The notes beneath the pieces are model-generated. The model made no database searches. It saw nothing but the letters and a program-made list of their open reading frames with translations, and was not told where the DNA came from. This document shows positions 1 to 8,611 of a DNA stretch of 64,000 nucleotides, in pieces. Each line of letters begins with the position of its first letter. Position 1 is the first letter of the stretch. Source of the stretch: Sulfitobacter sediminilitoris (GTDB lineage Bacteria; Pseudomonadota; Alphaproteobacteria; Rhodobacterales; Rhodobacteraceae); contig NZ_JAABNT010000010.1 in NCBI RefSeq assembly GCF_010667575.1, forward strand, positions 62,001 to 126,000, read 5' to 3'. The position numbers and the translations under genes are program-made.

Positions 1-2
1 TG

Positions 3-188
3 GTCGCAATCACGTCAGGATGGGCTTTGAGCGGCGCGAGTTCGCCGTTCACTGCGACGACACTCCTGATTGGATCCTTTGCCAACATTACCGCACACCG
101 TGTTGGGCTGGTGTGGAATGGTGCTTATACCCTGATCTGTGGTTGTGCTTTGTCGCTTTGGGTCGTGATATTTGCCTTTGCGTTTTGA
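3..188 (+). CDS. C-terminal fragment of an integral membrane protein (5' end outside window)
   Basis: An open frame runs from the window edge to a TGA at 186-188 and encodes about 61 residues. The fragment is very hydrophobic: a Gly/Ser/Ala-rich stretch with SPFTATTLL is followed by a hydrophobic segment ending in WVVIFAFAF, as expected for the last helices of a transporter. The family cannot be named from the tail alone; a secondary transporter or permease is the simplest guess. The overlapping 194-residue frame starting at 20 has a non-protein-like composition and is not preferred. Confidence is moderate because only the end of the gene is visible. Confidence 0.5.
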   Translation, partial: VAITSGWALSGASSPFTATTLLIGSFANITAHRVGLVWNGAYTLICGCALSLWVVIFAFAF

Positions 189-334
189 GCGCTTCAGGCG
201 TCAGACATAGGGCAAATACCTCATCCCAGTGCCAACAAGATGCCCGTCCCGCCGTCCCAAGACTCTATCGGGGCGACGTATCGAACACGCAAATGGGGGG
301 CTGTTTTGGTGAACTTCTGATCTGTGCGAGAGGC

Positions 335-1132
335 CTAGCTTCGCGCCTTACCCAGATGAAGGCCCGCATCTACCAGCAACAGTTCCCCGGTCACATGCCG
401 GGAAGCGTCAGAGAGGAAGAAGAGTGCCGTCTCGGCTATGTCATCCGGGCCGGACGCTACGGCCAGCGGGGTTGCAGCCTCAATGCCGCGAAGCGTTTTC
501 TCAAATGCATCCTCGTCCATGGTATCCTTGAACCAGCGCGTACCAATAAAACCTGGGCAGATTGCGTTCACTCTGATAGCCGGGGCCAACGCTCTGGCCA
601 GTGAAAGTGTCATCGTGTTGAGCGCACCTTTCGAGGCAGCATAGGCAACAGATGATCCGATGCCTTTTACCCCGGCAATCGAAGAGGTGTTGAGTACCGT
701 GCTGGCCCTTCCGGTCTGCTTGTACGCCGCCTCAAGCAAAACCTTGGCAGCTTGCAGCATCAGATAGGATCCAACCACATTCACTTCGTAGATATCGAGG
801 AAATCATCTTTTGTGAGCGCGTTCAGATCAGCATGGTCCCGCGCATGCCGCGTGATACCAGCATTGTTGGCTAGAATATCCAGCTTGCCCCACGGCCCTG
901 CCGCATCAACAAGCGCCTGACACCCCTCTTGATCCGCCACGTTTGCCTGCACCACGACTACTTTCGCTCCGGCTGTCCGACATTGATCAGCAGCTTCCTC
1001 AGCTTCAACAGAAGAACGGGAATAGTTGATGATGACGTCTGCACCGCGTTCAGCCAACTTGATCGCGATTGAACGCCCCAAACCTGTCGCAGACCCGGTA
1101 ACTAAGGCCACGCGCCCTTCCAAATCATCCAT
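335..1132 (-). CDS. SDR family NAD(P)-dependent oxidoreductase
   Basis: Classical short-chain dehydrogenase/reductase of 265 residues, the usual length. The cofactor glycine motif TGSATGLG lies at residues 12-19, the NNAG motif at 89-92, and the catalytic Ser (150/151), Tyr164 and Lys168 in YAASK are all present, so the enzyme should be active on a hydroxyl or keto substrate in the cytoplasm. Substrate is not predictable from sequence; fabG-like 3-ketoacyl reduction or xenobiotic alcohol oxidation are both possible. The start is supported by AAAGGG seven bases before the ATG. It lies 188 bases downstream of the TetR gene on the same strand and could be co-transcribed with it. Confidence 0.88.
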   Translation of the reverse strand: MDDLEGRVALVTGSATGLGRSIAIKLAERGADVIINYSRSSVEAEEAADQCRTAGAKVVVVQANVADQEGCQALVDAAGPWGKLDILANNAGITRHARDHADLNALTKDDFLDIYEVNVVGSYLMLQAAKVLLEAAYKQTGRASTVLNTSSIAGVKGIGSSVAYAASKGALNTMTLSLARALAPAIRVNAICPGFIGTRWFKDTMDEDAFEKTLRGIEAATPLAVASGPDDIAETALFFLSDASRHVTGELLLVDAGLHLGKARS

Positions 1133-1320
1133 TTTTGCACCCTTTCAAATTCTCTCATAACCACTCTGCCTCCTTTCTGAAGACATGAGCAAAGAGTCTT
1201 TTCAGAGAGGTTTGATCCGAGGAAGTGGACGGATGTGGGAATTTCATAGTTTGACAGCGTCCGATCGACAGACGGACCGGAACAATTGCCGCTACATGCT
1301 GGACCGGGTCGCGACAAACT

Positions 1321-1905
1321 CTATTTTGATGTGAGAGCCGCAATCAGCGCGTCAATCATATCAGACGCGGAATGTTTCAACGGATCTTTCAATCTGTCTG
1401 AAAGACCAAACATGAGAACCAATCCCAATACCGCCGAATGGATGGCAAATGCTTCCTGGCGCACAGCAACGGGTTCATTGCTAAGCTTGTCGGCAAGAAC
1501 GGCATACATCCTGTCAGTCACGGGATGTACCTTCTCCAGCAGCTTGACAGAATGAGGCTCCGAAGCGCTTGGCGGAATCGTCTGTGGCAAGAGGTACATC
1601 ATCCGAAATCGGTCAAGATCATCAAGGTGAAAAGCCGCGATAGCTCTGACGAACGAATCAATTGCCTCATCGCGTGAGGATGAACGGGAGACCGATTGCA
1701 CCGCGATGTCGGCCTCCGCCTCCAGCCAAGGCAGAAACAATGCAGCCAAAAGGTCGTGCTTCGTTGAATACCAGTATAGCACCGCTTGTTTTGTTCGCCC
1801 CAGACGACGGGCAATCGCATCGAAGGAAACCGCTGCCAGCCCGTCCGATGCGAGAAGTTCGCGGGCAATTATCAGAATCTGATCCTTGGTGTTTTTCCCA
1901 GACAT
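1321..1905 (-). CDS. TetR/AcrR family transcriptional regulator
   Basis: A 194-residue one-component repressor. The N-terminal helix-turn-helix (about residues 10-55) has the family pattern AVSFDAIARRLGRTKQAVLYWYSTKHDLL; the rest is the variable ligand-binding and dimerisation domain. The start ATG follows AAGGA at a good distance. It is divergent from the MAPEG gene, and the 100-base intergenic region contains two perfect palindromes (1924-1938 and 1947-1961), typical of an autoregulated TetR protein that also controls its divergent neighbour. The downstream SDR gene may be a third target. The inducer is unknown; the neighbours suggest a lipophilic or electrophilic compound. Confidence 0.9.
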   Translation of the reverse strand: MSGKNTKDQILIIARELLASDGLAAVSFDAIARRLGRTKQAVLYWYSTKHDLLAALFLPWLEAEADIAVQSVSRSSSRDEAIDSFVRAIAAFHLDDLDRFRMMYLLPQTIPPSASEPHSVKLLEKVHPVTDRMYAVLADKLSNEPVAVRQEAFAIHSAVLGLVLMFGLSDRLKDPLKHSASDMIDALIAALTSK

Positions 1906-1923
1906 CTACATAATCCTTGACGA

Positions 1924-1938
1924 CTTACCATTGGTAAG
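1924..1938. promoter_or_regulatory. Palindromic operator 1 for the TetR regulator
   Basis: CTTACCATTGGTAAG is a perfect 15-bp palindrome with a central T. It sits 19 bases upstream of the TetR start codon. Its centre is 23 bp, about two helical turns, from that of the second operator, so two dimers could bind the same face of the DNA. Assignment to the adjacent TetR protein is inferred from position. Confidence 0.8.
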
Positions 1939-1945
1939 CTATCTC

Positions 1946-1962
1946 ACTTACCAATGGTAAGT
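1946..1962. promoter_or_regulatory. Palindromic operator 2 for the TetR regulator
   Basis: ACTTACCAATGGTAAGT is a perfect 17-bp palindrome. Its core differs from operator 1 only at the central base (A in place of T). It lies 44 bases before the MAPEG start codon, a position fit to repress the MAPEG promoter. Confidence 0.8.
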
Positions 1963-2006
1963 AAAGCGTGATCTAACGTTAAGACGTTCAAAGGAACGGA
2001 ACAAAA

Positions 2007-2471
2007 ATGGTCGAATTGAATTTAGAAAACCCTGTCTTTATCACCTATCTGATCGCATCGGCTATCATGGTGCTCAAAGTCATGGGGCAAGGCTGGATAA
2101 CTGTATACCGCATGTTGAAAGTCGGTGCGGGCTACGCAAGCCCCGAGGACCTACAACGAGGTATGATTAACACCTCCCCCGATCCATCGCAGCTTGAAGT
2201 TGACGAATACGTCGACCGCTCCCGGCGGATGCACAGAAATGACTTGGAGAATATTCCCGCATTCTGGATCGCTGGCCTACTTTTCGTCGCTGTCAATCCT
2301 GCACTCTGGCTTGCACAAGTATTGATGTACGGATTTGTAGCAGCGCGGCTCGGACATTTCTGGGCATATGCCACGAAGCAGACCCATGAGATCAGAGCAA
2401 CCTTTTATTCAATAGGGTCTATGATCGTGATTTACATGGCGTGCCACGCTCTACTGGCCGTTCTCGCATGA
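2007..2471 (+). CDS. MAPEG family membrane protein
   Basis: A 154-residue inner-membrane protein of the MAPEG superfamily (membrane-associated proteins in eicosanoid and glutathione metabolism), the family of microsomal glutathione transferases and prostaglandin E synthase. It has about four hydrophobic helices. The family signature lies around residues 70-87 in the loop after the first helix: RSRRMHRNDLENIPAF, with the Arg/His/Asn/Glu residues that bind glutathione in characterised members. Length is typical. AAGGA precedes the ATG. Divergent control by the TetR protein suggests an inducible detoxification role, possibly glutathione conjugation or peroxide reduction; that is inference. Confidence 0.85.
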   Translation: MVELNLENPVFITYLIASAIMVLKVMGQGWITVYRMLKVGAGYASPEDLQRGMINTSPDPSQLEVDEYVDRSRRMHRNDLENIPAFWIAGLLFVAVNPALWLAQVLMYGFVAARLGHFWAYATKQTHEIRATFYSIGSMIVIYMACHALLAVLA

Positions 2472-2928
2472 ACAATCGACCCACGACTGATTCGCCTGCA
2501 AAAAAGACCTTTATCCGTTTTCTCGATCCCGCTCCGCAGCAAACGGCGAAACTGTCCCGAATGTAAGGAATGGTCGCCACCCAGAGAACGGTTGGTTCGG
2601 TAGGAGGATTACGAGTGGGAACTGATGTCCGGGCTCTCAGGAAGCCGAGCCGCACTACCTTCACCGACAACCACTCGACACCCGATCCGAGCTGAGGACC
2701 GGCTTGCTTGGCTGCTCGTGACGCATTCAGACACAAGAAGACGACGATGCAATCTGGGAACGGCACGCCCGCCCACTTGGGGAACATTTCTCTTCATCGT
2801 TTTGCTCATGGTGCTCCATCTTGTTCCAGGGTTGGAGGTTCCGACAAACCAAGCGCGGTTCAACTTTGCAATAAACCGGTTGGCCTTCTGATCTGGCGGT
2901 GTAATCTCGCCCCCAAAGGGGAGCCCAC
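2472..2928. other. Intergenic region without a confident gene
   Basis: 457 bases between the MAPEG gene and the acyl-CoA ligase. Several short overlapping frames exist on both strands but none has convincing composition. The best is an 88-codon plus-strand frame at 2625-2891 with a hydrophobic stretch FLFIVLLMVL. No tRNA, box-type operator or terminator was recognised. The last bases carry GGGGAG, the ribosome-binding site of the ligase gene. Confidence 0.5.
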
Positions 2929-4485
2929 ATGACCATTTACAAAAGCCAGTTTCCAGATGTCGCGCTGAGCGACAAAACTGTCACGCAGCGCATATTCGAA
3001 GGCATCGATCCAGAGATGACGATCCTGATCGACGGGCCGACGGGGCGCAAGGTGACCGGTGCGCAGTTCATGGGCGGGGTCAAGTCGCTCGCTGGCGGGC
3101 TTGAGGAGCGCGGATGGGGGGCGGACAAGGTGTTAGCACTCATGGCGCCGAACATTCCGGAGTATTGCGTGGTCTTCCATGCCTCGGCCTGGGCCGGTGG
3201 TACGATTACCACGATCAACCCGACCTACACTGCGCATGAGGTCAATCACCAGCTCAAGGATGCTGCGGCCGATGTGCTGGTGACAATCGCGATGTTTGCG
3301 GAAACCGCGAAAGAAGCCATCAAAGGCACCAAGGTCAAGGAGATCGTCATCATCGGCGATGCACCCGAGGGAATGATCCCCCTTACGGATGTCATGGGCC
3401 CGCCCCTGGCTGAACAGGCGCCGGTCAATGTGGCTGAGCATGTGGTGGCGCTGCCCTATTCCTCTGGCACCACGGGGTTGCCCAAGGGCGTGATGCTGAC
3501 CCACCGCAATCTGGTGGTGAACATCGATCAGTCGCTTGGCCCGGCGGACGTCACACCGCAGGAAATGACGGTGGCCTTCCTGCCGTTCTTCCACATCTAC
3601 GGCCTGCAGGTCCTGCAGAACATCTACCTCGCCGCAGGCGGTGGCCTTGTTACCATGCCGCGCTTCGATCTGGAGATGTTCCTGAACCTTGTGACCGAGT
3701 ATAAGACGCCGCGGCTGTGGATCGTGCCGCCGGTTGCGCTGGCGCTGACGATGCATCCACTTGTCCAGAAATATGATCTGTCTTTCCTTGAGCAAGTCAA
3801 CTCAGCCGCCGCCCCCCTGGGCGCGGACGTGGCCGAGGCCATGGGCAAGCGTCTGGGCACAAGCGCGACACAGGGCTACGGCATGACGGAGCTTTCCCCG
3901 GTCAGCCACATTTCTCCCAACGGCAAGGGCAAAGCCGGTGCATCCGGCGTAGCGCTGCCCAGCACCGAAAGCCGGATCGTTGACCCGGAGACGCTCATGG
4001 ACGTGTCGCCGGGAGAAGACGGAGAACTTTGGGTGCGCGGGCCACAGGTGATGAAAGGGTATCTGAACAACGCCAAGGCCACCGCTGAGACGATTGTCGA
4101 GGACGGATGGCTGCGCACCGGCGATATCGCGCATTTCGACAGTGACGGCTATCTCTTCATCACCGACCGCCTGAAGGAGCTGATCAAGTACAAGGGATTC
4201 CAGGTCGCACCTGCTGAACTGGAAGCGGAACTGGTCACCCACCCTTCGATTGCCGATGCCGCCGTGATCGGCATTCCCGATGACGAGGCGGGCGAACTGC
4301 CCAAGGCTTTCATTGTCGCGACACAGGGACAGGCCGCGCCCAGCCTGGAGGATATTCAGGATTACCTCAAAGACCGGTTGGCGCATTACAAACAGGTGCG
4401 TCTGCTGGAAGTGGTTGATGAGATCCCGAAATCTGCTTCGGGCAAGATCCTCCGAAGAATGCTTCGGGACCAAGGGAGCGCCTGA
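2929..4485 (+). CDS. Acyl-CoA synthetase, 4-coumarate-CoA-ligase-like (AMP-binding)
   Basis: A 518-residue ANL-superfamily ligase that activates a carboxylic acid with ATP to an acyl-adenylate and transfers it to CoA. Diagnostic motifs are all present: the phosphate loop SSGTTGLPKG at 178-187, YGMTE in the A5 region, GYLNN, the hinge GWLRTGDIAHFDSDGY and DRLKELIKYKG, and the C-terminal catalytic lysine in PKSASGKILRR. Overall it resembles plant 4-coumarate-CoA ligases and their bacterial relatives more than short-chain acetyl-CoA synthetases. Substrate is unknown; an aromatic or medium-chain acid is likely. GGGGAG lies seven bases before the ATG. The next gene, an EamA exporter, follows by 128 bases. 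Confidence 0.9.
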   Translation: MTIYKSQFPDVALSDKTVTQRIFEGIDPEMTILIDGPTGRKVTGAQFMGGVKSLAGGLEERGWGADKVLALMAPNIPEYCVVFHASAWAGGTITTINPTYTAHEVNHQLKDAAADVLVTIAMFAETAKEAIKGTKVKEIVIIGDAPEGMIPLTDVMGPPLAEQAPVNVAEHVVALPYSSGTTGLPKGVMLTHRNLVVNIDQSLGPADVTPQEMTVAFLPFFHIYGLQVLQNIYLAAGGGLVTMPRFDLEMFLNLVTEYKTPRLWIVPPVALALTMHPLVQKYDLSFLEQVNSAAAPLGADVAEAMGKRLGTSATQGYGMTELSPVSHISPNGKGKAGASGVALPSTESRIVDPETLMDVSPGEDGELWVRGPQVMKGYLNNAKATAETIVEDGWLRTGDIAHFDSDGYLFITDRLKELIKYKGFQVAPAELEAELVTHPSIADAAVIGIPDDEAGELPKAFIVATQGQAAPSLEDIQDYLKDRLAHYKQVRLLEVVDEIPKSASGKILRRMLRDQGSA

Positions 4486-4613
4486 GCGCGCGTCCCTCCC
4501 TGCATCGATAGACACACCTGAACAGGAAACCAGATGGATGCATCAGCACTGCCAAGGCACTATGACATTGATGTGCCGAACATAGCACGGCGTGCTGTCA
4601 TCGGTGTCACTGC

Positions 4614-5468
4614 ATGACGGCGCAGAACCGCGCGATCTTGTTGATGATCGGGGCGATCTTCTGCTTTTCCATTATGGATGCGACGGTCAAGGCTGTCGCG
4701 CCCAGCATTGGCGTATTGCCAGCGCTTTGGGCGCGCTATGCTGGTCAAATGGTGCTGGTCGTCCTGCTTGTCCTGCCGCGAATACGGCAAGTGATGCGAA
4801 CACAATATCCGACCCTCCAGTTCCTGCGCTCGATTCTGCTGATGAGCGCCACAGCCTTCTTCTTTACCGGGCTTAGTCTGATCCCACTGACCGACGCCGC
4901 CGCCCTCATGGCGACGAACCCAGTGCTGATCACGCTGGGTGCCGCCCTGTTTCTAGGAGAGCGCCTTGGCGTGCGCCGGGTGGCCGGGATCGCGGCGGCA
5001 CTGATCGGGGCGATGATCATCATTCGTCCCGGCAGCGATGTCTTCAGCCCCGCCGCGCTATTCCCGCTTGCGGCTGCGGGATGCTATTCGGGCTATGCGC
5101 TGCTGACGCGGCGGGTGGGGGCGGATGAGGACGTCTGGACGTCGCTATTCTACACCGGGCTGGTCGGCACGGTTATCCTGACAATTGCTGTACCCTTTCA
5201 ATGGCAGACACCGGATCTCTTTGGCCTGTCCCTGATGGTCGTAATCGCATTGGCAGGGACCATAGGACAGCTTGCCCTGATCCTTGCATTCTCAAAGGGC
5301 GAAGCCGCCATGCTGGCCCCCTATTCCTATGTTGGCCTCGCCTTTGCCGCCTTTTGGGGCTTTGTCTTCTTTGCCGAAATCCCTGATTTCTGGACAGTCT
5401 TCGGCAGCGTCGTGATCGCGGGCGCGGGCATTTATGTCTGGCACCGCGAAACATATGGCAAACGCTAA
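4614..5468 (+). CDS. EamA/DMT superfamily transporter
   Basis: A 284-residue inner-membrane protein with about ten hydrophobic helices arranged as two EamA repeats of five (roughly residues 5-140 and 150-278), the usual architecture of drug/metabolite transporters such as RhaT and YdcZ relatives. The first-repeat signature WARYAGQMV and the Pro-rich FIGERL-like element (FLGERLGVRR) are visible. Substrate is unknown. No clear ribosome-binding site precedes the ATG. A 13-bp palindrome AGCACGGCGTGCT (4584-4596) lies 17 bases upstream and might be an operator. The gene is convergent with the GNAT-like gene, with 14 bases between the stops. Confidence 0.85.
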   Translation: MTAQNRAILLMIGAIFCFSIMDATVKAVAPSIGVLPALWARYAGQMVLVVLLVLPRIRQVMRTQYPTLQFLRSILLMSATAFFFTGLSLIPLTDAAALMATNPVLITLGAALFLGERLGVRRVAGIAAALIGAMIIIRPGSDVFSPAALFPLAAAGCYSGYALLTRRVGADEDVWTSLFYTGLVGTVILTIAVPFQWQTPDLFGLSLMVVIALAGTIGQLALILAFSKGEAAMLAPYSYVGLAFAAFWGFVFFAEIPDFWTVFGSVVIAGAGIYVWHRETYGKR

Positions 5469-5482
5469 AAGGGCGTTGTCGG

Positions 5483-6283
5483 CTAGAAGTCCGGCTTGCG
5501 CCGCCCTGTCTTGATCCGCAGCACTTCGGTCAGCCGCCGCAGCAGAGCAACCAGAACGTTGCCAAATGTGATCGGCACCACAACGACCAATCCGTGGCCT
5601 TTGATGTAACCCGGGTTGCAGGCCTTGAAGAAGACCACATCAGGCCGATCATCCCGTGTGTTCAGTTTGCGCTCCCCTTGCGTTTCGATCGTGATCCACC
5701 CCACCTCGCGCACCAGCGGATCGTCCGGCATCACAGCCGGATCGGCAAAGCTCTCTGCCAGTTCGATGGCGATGGCCTCGTCCTGTGCCGTGTGATCCTG
5801 CGAGGGGGACGGGAAAAGCACCGGAAAATACTTACAGAACAGGTGGTAGCTTGAGGTGTGCACCAGCGTTCCAAGGTAATAGATTGGTGTCCTCGGGTGC
5901 CTCAGCTTCTCAGCGATGGCCCGCTGGATACCAAAGCCATAGGTCGCCCCCCGCCCCCGGTAGTCCGGTAACAGACCCGCCTCGGCCCGCAGAACCAACG
6001 CCTCGCGCCCCGCGACGGTCCTGCGATAGCGATGCACCGCGCAATACCCAATGATATCCTCACCGGCCGAAACAAAAAGCTGGATGACCGTGGTCTCCGC
6101 AGGCGGTTCGATCACGTGGCTGACAAACTGATCATAGGTCACGCCCGAAAAGATCCGGCAATGCACGGCATAGAGCTTGCGCGCCAAGGTGTCCTGCGCA
6201 CTTTTGCCAAGCCGGGACGGGACCACGAGGCGATAGCTGGCTACTCCGGGTCCCGGCACGACCGGGCTATCGGCTCCGGTCAT
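5483..6283 (-). CDS. GNAT-like N-acyltransferase fold protein
   Basis: About 266 residues. The central part contains a GNAT motif-A-like element, LLPDYRGRGATYGFGIQ, following a beta strand EALVLRAEAG. This matches the acetyl-CoA pyrophosphate-binding loop consensus (R/Q-x-x-G-x-G/A). The C-terminal 80 residues, with VVFFKACNPGYIKGHGLVV, have no recognised domain. The start at 6283 is chosen over upstream TTG/ATG codons because GGGAG precedes it at nine bases. Substrate and role are unknown; the neighbours (exporter and aminotransferase) do not define a pathway. Confidence 0.6.
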   Translation of the reverse strand: MTGADSPVVPGPGVASYRLVVPSRLGKSAQDTLARKLYAVHCRIFSGVTYDQFVSHVIEPPAETTVIQLFVSAGEDIIGYCAVHRYRRTVAGREALVLRAEAGLLPDYRGRGATYGFGIQRAIAEKLRHPRTPIYYLGTLVHTSSYHLFCKYFPVLFPSPSQDHTAQDEAIAIELAESFADPAVMPDDPLVREVGWITIETQGERKLNTRDDRPDVVFFKACNPGYIKGHGLVVVVPITFGNVLVALLRRLTEVLRIKTGRRKPDF

Positions 6284-6385
6284 GCGCGGGCTCCCTTCCA
6301 TCAACGCACACCATCGCCGACAGGGCCCAGCAAGGCAATCAGCCTGACACGGCCGAACACAGGCTATGCAAGACGATCCGCAGGA

Positions 6386-7756
6386 TCACCCCAAAACGTC
6401 CTTCACCGCATGTGCGAGTTTTCCGGCAACCTCGTCAGCTTCGGCATGCGTCAGGCAGAACGGTGGCGCAAAGCCCAGAATGTCGCCCTGCGGCATGGCG
6501 CGGGAAATCACGCTATGCTTCAACAGCGCTTCGTTCACCTTTGGGCCGATCTTGCGTGACGGGTCAAAGAACTGGCGTTTCTCCCTGTCCTCAACAAATT
6601 CCACGGCGCACAAAAGCCCCTCACCCCGAACCTCGCCCACATGGGCATGTTCCCCAACCGCCGCTTGCAGCGCAGACTTGAAATACGCGCCCACGTCACG
6701 CGCATTGTCGATCAGGCCCAGACTGTCGATCAGCTTGAGGTTCGCAACCCCGGCTGCCGCCCCAATGGGATGTGCCGAGTAGGTCCAGCCATGGCCGATG
6801 GGACCGTTTTCATCTGTGCCCTGTTCCAGCACCTTCCAAACCTTGTCTCCGATGATGGAGCCCGAAAGCGGCGCATAGGCCGAGGTCAGGCCCTTGGCAA
6901 TGGTGATGATATCCGGCCTCATGCCATAGTGATCTGATCCGAACATGCTGCCAAGGCGCCCAAAACCTGTCACCACCTCGTCTGCGATCAGCAGGATGTC
7001 ATGGCGGTCCAGAACCTCCTGAATCGCGGGCCAGTAGCCATCGGGCGGTGGCACAAGGCCCCCTGTGCCAAGCGCAGGTTCGCCGATAAAGGCCGCAATG
7101 GTGTCGGCCCCTTCCCGTTCGATCAGTGCTTCCAGTTCGGCCACACAATGGGCGACGAAATCCGCCTCTGACTGATCAACGTCCGCGCGACGATAGTAAT
7201 AGGGGGCCTCGGTATGTAGAACCTGCGCCAAGGGCAGGTCAAACTTCTTGTGAAACAACTCAAGCCCGGTCAGCGATCCTGTCATCAGTCCTGAGCCGTG
7301 ATAGCCGCGCCAGCGTGAGATGATCTTCTTTTTTTCTGGGCGTCCAAGGATGTTGTTGTAGTACCACACCAGCTTGATGTTGGTTTCATTCGCATCTGAT
7401 CCACTAAGCCCGAAATAGACCTTGGACATATGCGCTGGCGCGCGATCAAGGACCATCTTGGCAAGGGTGATCGACGCCTCTGTCCCGTGGCCGACATAGG
7501 CGTGGTAATAGGCCAGCTCGCGCGCCTGATCGGCGATAGCTTCCGCGATCTCCTGCCGACCGTAGCCGACATTGACGCAATAAAGCCCGGCAAAGGCATC
7601 TAGCAGTCGGTTACCGTCGCGGTCCTCGATATGGCAGCCGCTGCCGCCGGTGATGATCCGGCTAGGCAGATCGCCCCGGGCAAAATCGGCAAGATGGGTG
7701 GAGGGATGGAAAAAATTTTCGCGGTCCCAGGCGTCGAGTTGGTCGTTCTTGAGCAT
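6386..7756 (-). CDS. Class III PLP-dependent aminotransferase (omega-transaminase type)
   Basis: A 456-residue fold-type I aminotransferase. Lys288 in [15 protein letters not shown] forms the Schiff base with [14 protein letters not shown] (259-269) carries the Asp that contacts the pyridine nitrogen, and GYHGSG and SGSDANETN bind cofactor phosphate. Overall it is strongly reminiscent of the Roseobacter omega-transaminases that use pyruvate or similar acceptors with amines or beta-amino acids; this is from memory of the family. AGAGGTGAG precedes the ATG. The true physiological donor (taurine, beta-alanine, putrescine or another amine) cannot be told from sequence. Confidence 0.9.
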   Translation of the reverse strand: MLKNDQLDAWDRENFFHPSTHLADFARGDLPSRIITGGSGCHIEDRDGNRLLDAFAGLYCVNVGYGRQEIAEAIADQARELAYYHAYVGHGTEASITLAKMVLDRAPAHMSKVYFGLSGSDANETNIKLVWYYNNILGRPEKKKIISRWRGYHGSGLMTGSLTGLELFHKKFDLPLAQVLHTEAPYYYRRADVDQSEADFVAHCVAELEALIEREGADTIAAFIGEPALGTGGLVPPPDGYWPAIQEVLDRHDILLIADEVVTGFGRLGSMFGSDHYGMRPDIITIAKGLTSAYAPLSGSIIGDKVWKVLEQGTDENGPIGHGWTYSAHPIGAAAGVANLKLIDSLGLIDNARDVGAYFKSALQAAVGEHAHVGEVRGEGLLCAVEFVEDREKRQFFDPSRKIGPKVNEALLKHSVISRAMPQGDILGFAPPFCLTHAEADEVAGKLAHAVKDVLG

Positions 7757-8113
7757 GGCTCACCTCTTGTCACAGGCGGCGCGCCGCCGTTGTCGTTGAT
7801 AGGGAGCCTTGCTGCGCGCAAACCGAAGCAGAAATATCGGCCTGTCGAACGGGAAAGCTCCGCCCAACCCAGGCAGCAGCGCGCAATGCCTTTATTGCCG
7901 GGTCGAAGCAAAGGTAAATCGTTTCGCCTGCCGGCGCTAGGGGCAGATGTGCCTTCCGCTGCAATCAAAGGAAGAGCGTGAGATCAGCGGCTCAATCTTA
8001 ATGCGCAAGGCGCAAAGGGCATACCTGCACAAATTGTCGTTTTCCTGATCTTAATCAATCCATCTTCGGCCGCCGCTCCTTACCATCCAAAGTATCGCAA
8101 GAGGGGGAACGGC
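7757..8113. other. Divergent intergenic region: aminotransferase leader and flavodoxin promoter
   Basis: 357 bases. A perfect 14-bp GC palindrome, GGCGGCGCGCCGCC (7775-7788), lies in the aminotransferase leader. At the other side is an FNR-type box (8045-8058) before the flavodoxin gene. The overlapping frames here are GC-rich shadows. No RNA gene was recognised. Confidence 0.5.
8045..8058 (+). promoter_or_regulatory. FNR/FnrL-type box
   Basis: CTGATCTTAATCAA matches the FNR-family consensus TTGAT-N4-ATCAA at 9 of 10 defined positions. Its centre lies about 62 bases before the ATG of the flavodoxin gene, which would put a class II start site about 20 bases before the codon. It suggests activation at low oxygen by FnrL or a DNR/NnrR-like regulator (inference). 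Confidence 0.6.
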
Positions 8114-8611
8114 ATGAACGGTGCGATATTCTATGCGACGAAATATGGTAGTACCGGACAATATGCGCATTGGATCGGTATTGCCACACATCTGCCGGTG
8201 TATAACATCGCAAAGGAAACGCCGGATCTGTCGGCCTACGACTTTCTCGTTCTCGGATGCCCCGTGTTGTACAATAGGCTGATGTTTCACACATGGGCCA
8301 AGCAACACGCCGCATTGATCAAGACCAGGCCGACCATTCTGTTCACAGTGTCGGGCGCCGGTCCTGGCAACAAACTTGACGATTGGATTGCAAACAGCCT
8401 GCCCACAGACATCATACTGCATGTGCGTCATTTCGCGCTGCGGGGCAGGCAGGATCCTGCAAAGCTGACCTTTTTCGACCGAACCATGCTGATCATCGCT
8501 GGTCTGCTGAACCGAGACAGGGTCGCCGCCCGAGATGAGATGCATGGATTCGACTACATGGACAAGTCAAGCATAGCGCCAATTGTCGAGATGATTGAGA
8601 GCCTGAAATAA
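8114..8611 (+). CDS. Flavodoxin-domain protein, HemG-like protoporphyrinogen IX dehydrogenase candidate
   Basis: A 165-residue flavodoxin-fold protein. The N-terminal FMN phosphate loop is ATKYGSTGQYA (8-18), very like the YATKYGSTxxxA loop of HemG/flavodoxin_5 proteins; GCPVLYNRL and the TVSGAGPGN region correspond to the other flavin loops. HemG uses quinone to oxidise protoporphyrinogen IX, which permits haem synthesis without oxygen. The FNR-type box upstream and oxygen-dependent hemF 5 kb away agree with such a role. A plain flavodoxin-like quinone reductase is the alternative. GAGGGGG precedes the ATG. Confidence 0.72.
   Translation: MNGAIFYATKYGSTGQYAHWIGIATHLPVYNIAKETPDLSAYDFLVLGCPVLYNRLMFHTWAKQHAALIKTRPTILFTVSGAGPGNKLDDWIANSLPTDIILHVRHFALRGRQDPAKLTFFDRTMLIIAGLLNRDRVAARDEMHGFDYMDKSSIAPIVEMIESLK

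Noticed and set aside
20-604. 194-residue plus-strand open frame at the window start
   Set aside because: Cys/Arg-rich, no family features; it overlaps the SDR gene on the other strand and the better membrane-protein tail in another frame.
2625-2891. 88-residue frame with a hydrophobic stretch
   Set aside because: Only one hydrophobic patch, Arg/Pro-rich remainder, no good ribosome-binding site at the proper distance, no family. Mentioned in the gap entry only.
3133-4515. Long minus-strand frames opposite the acyl-CoA ligase
   Set aside because: His/Arg-rich antisense shadows of a well-supported gene; they arise from GC-rich codon use.
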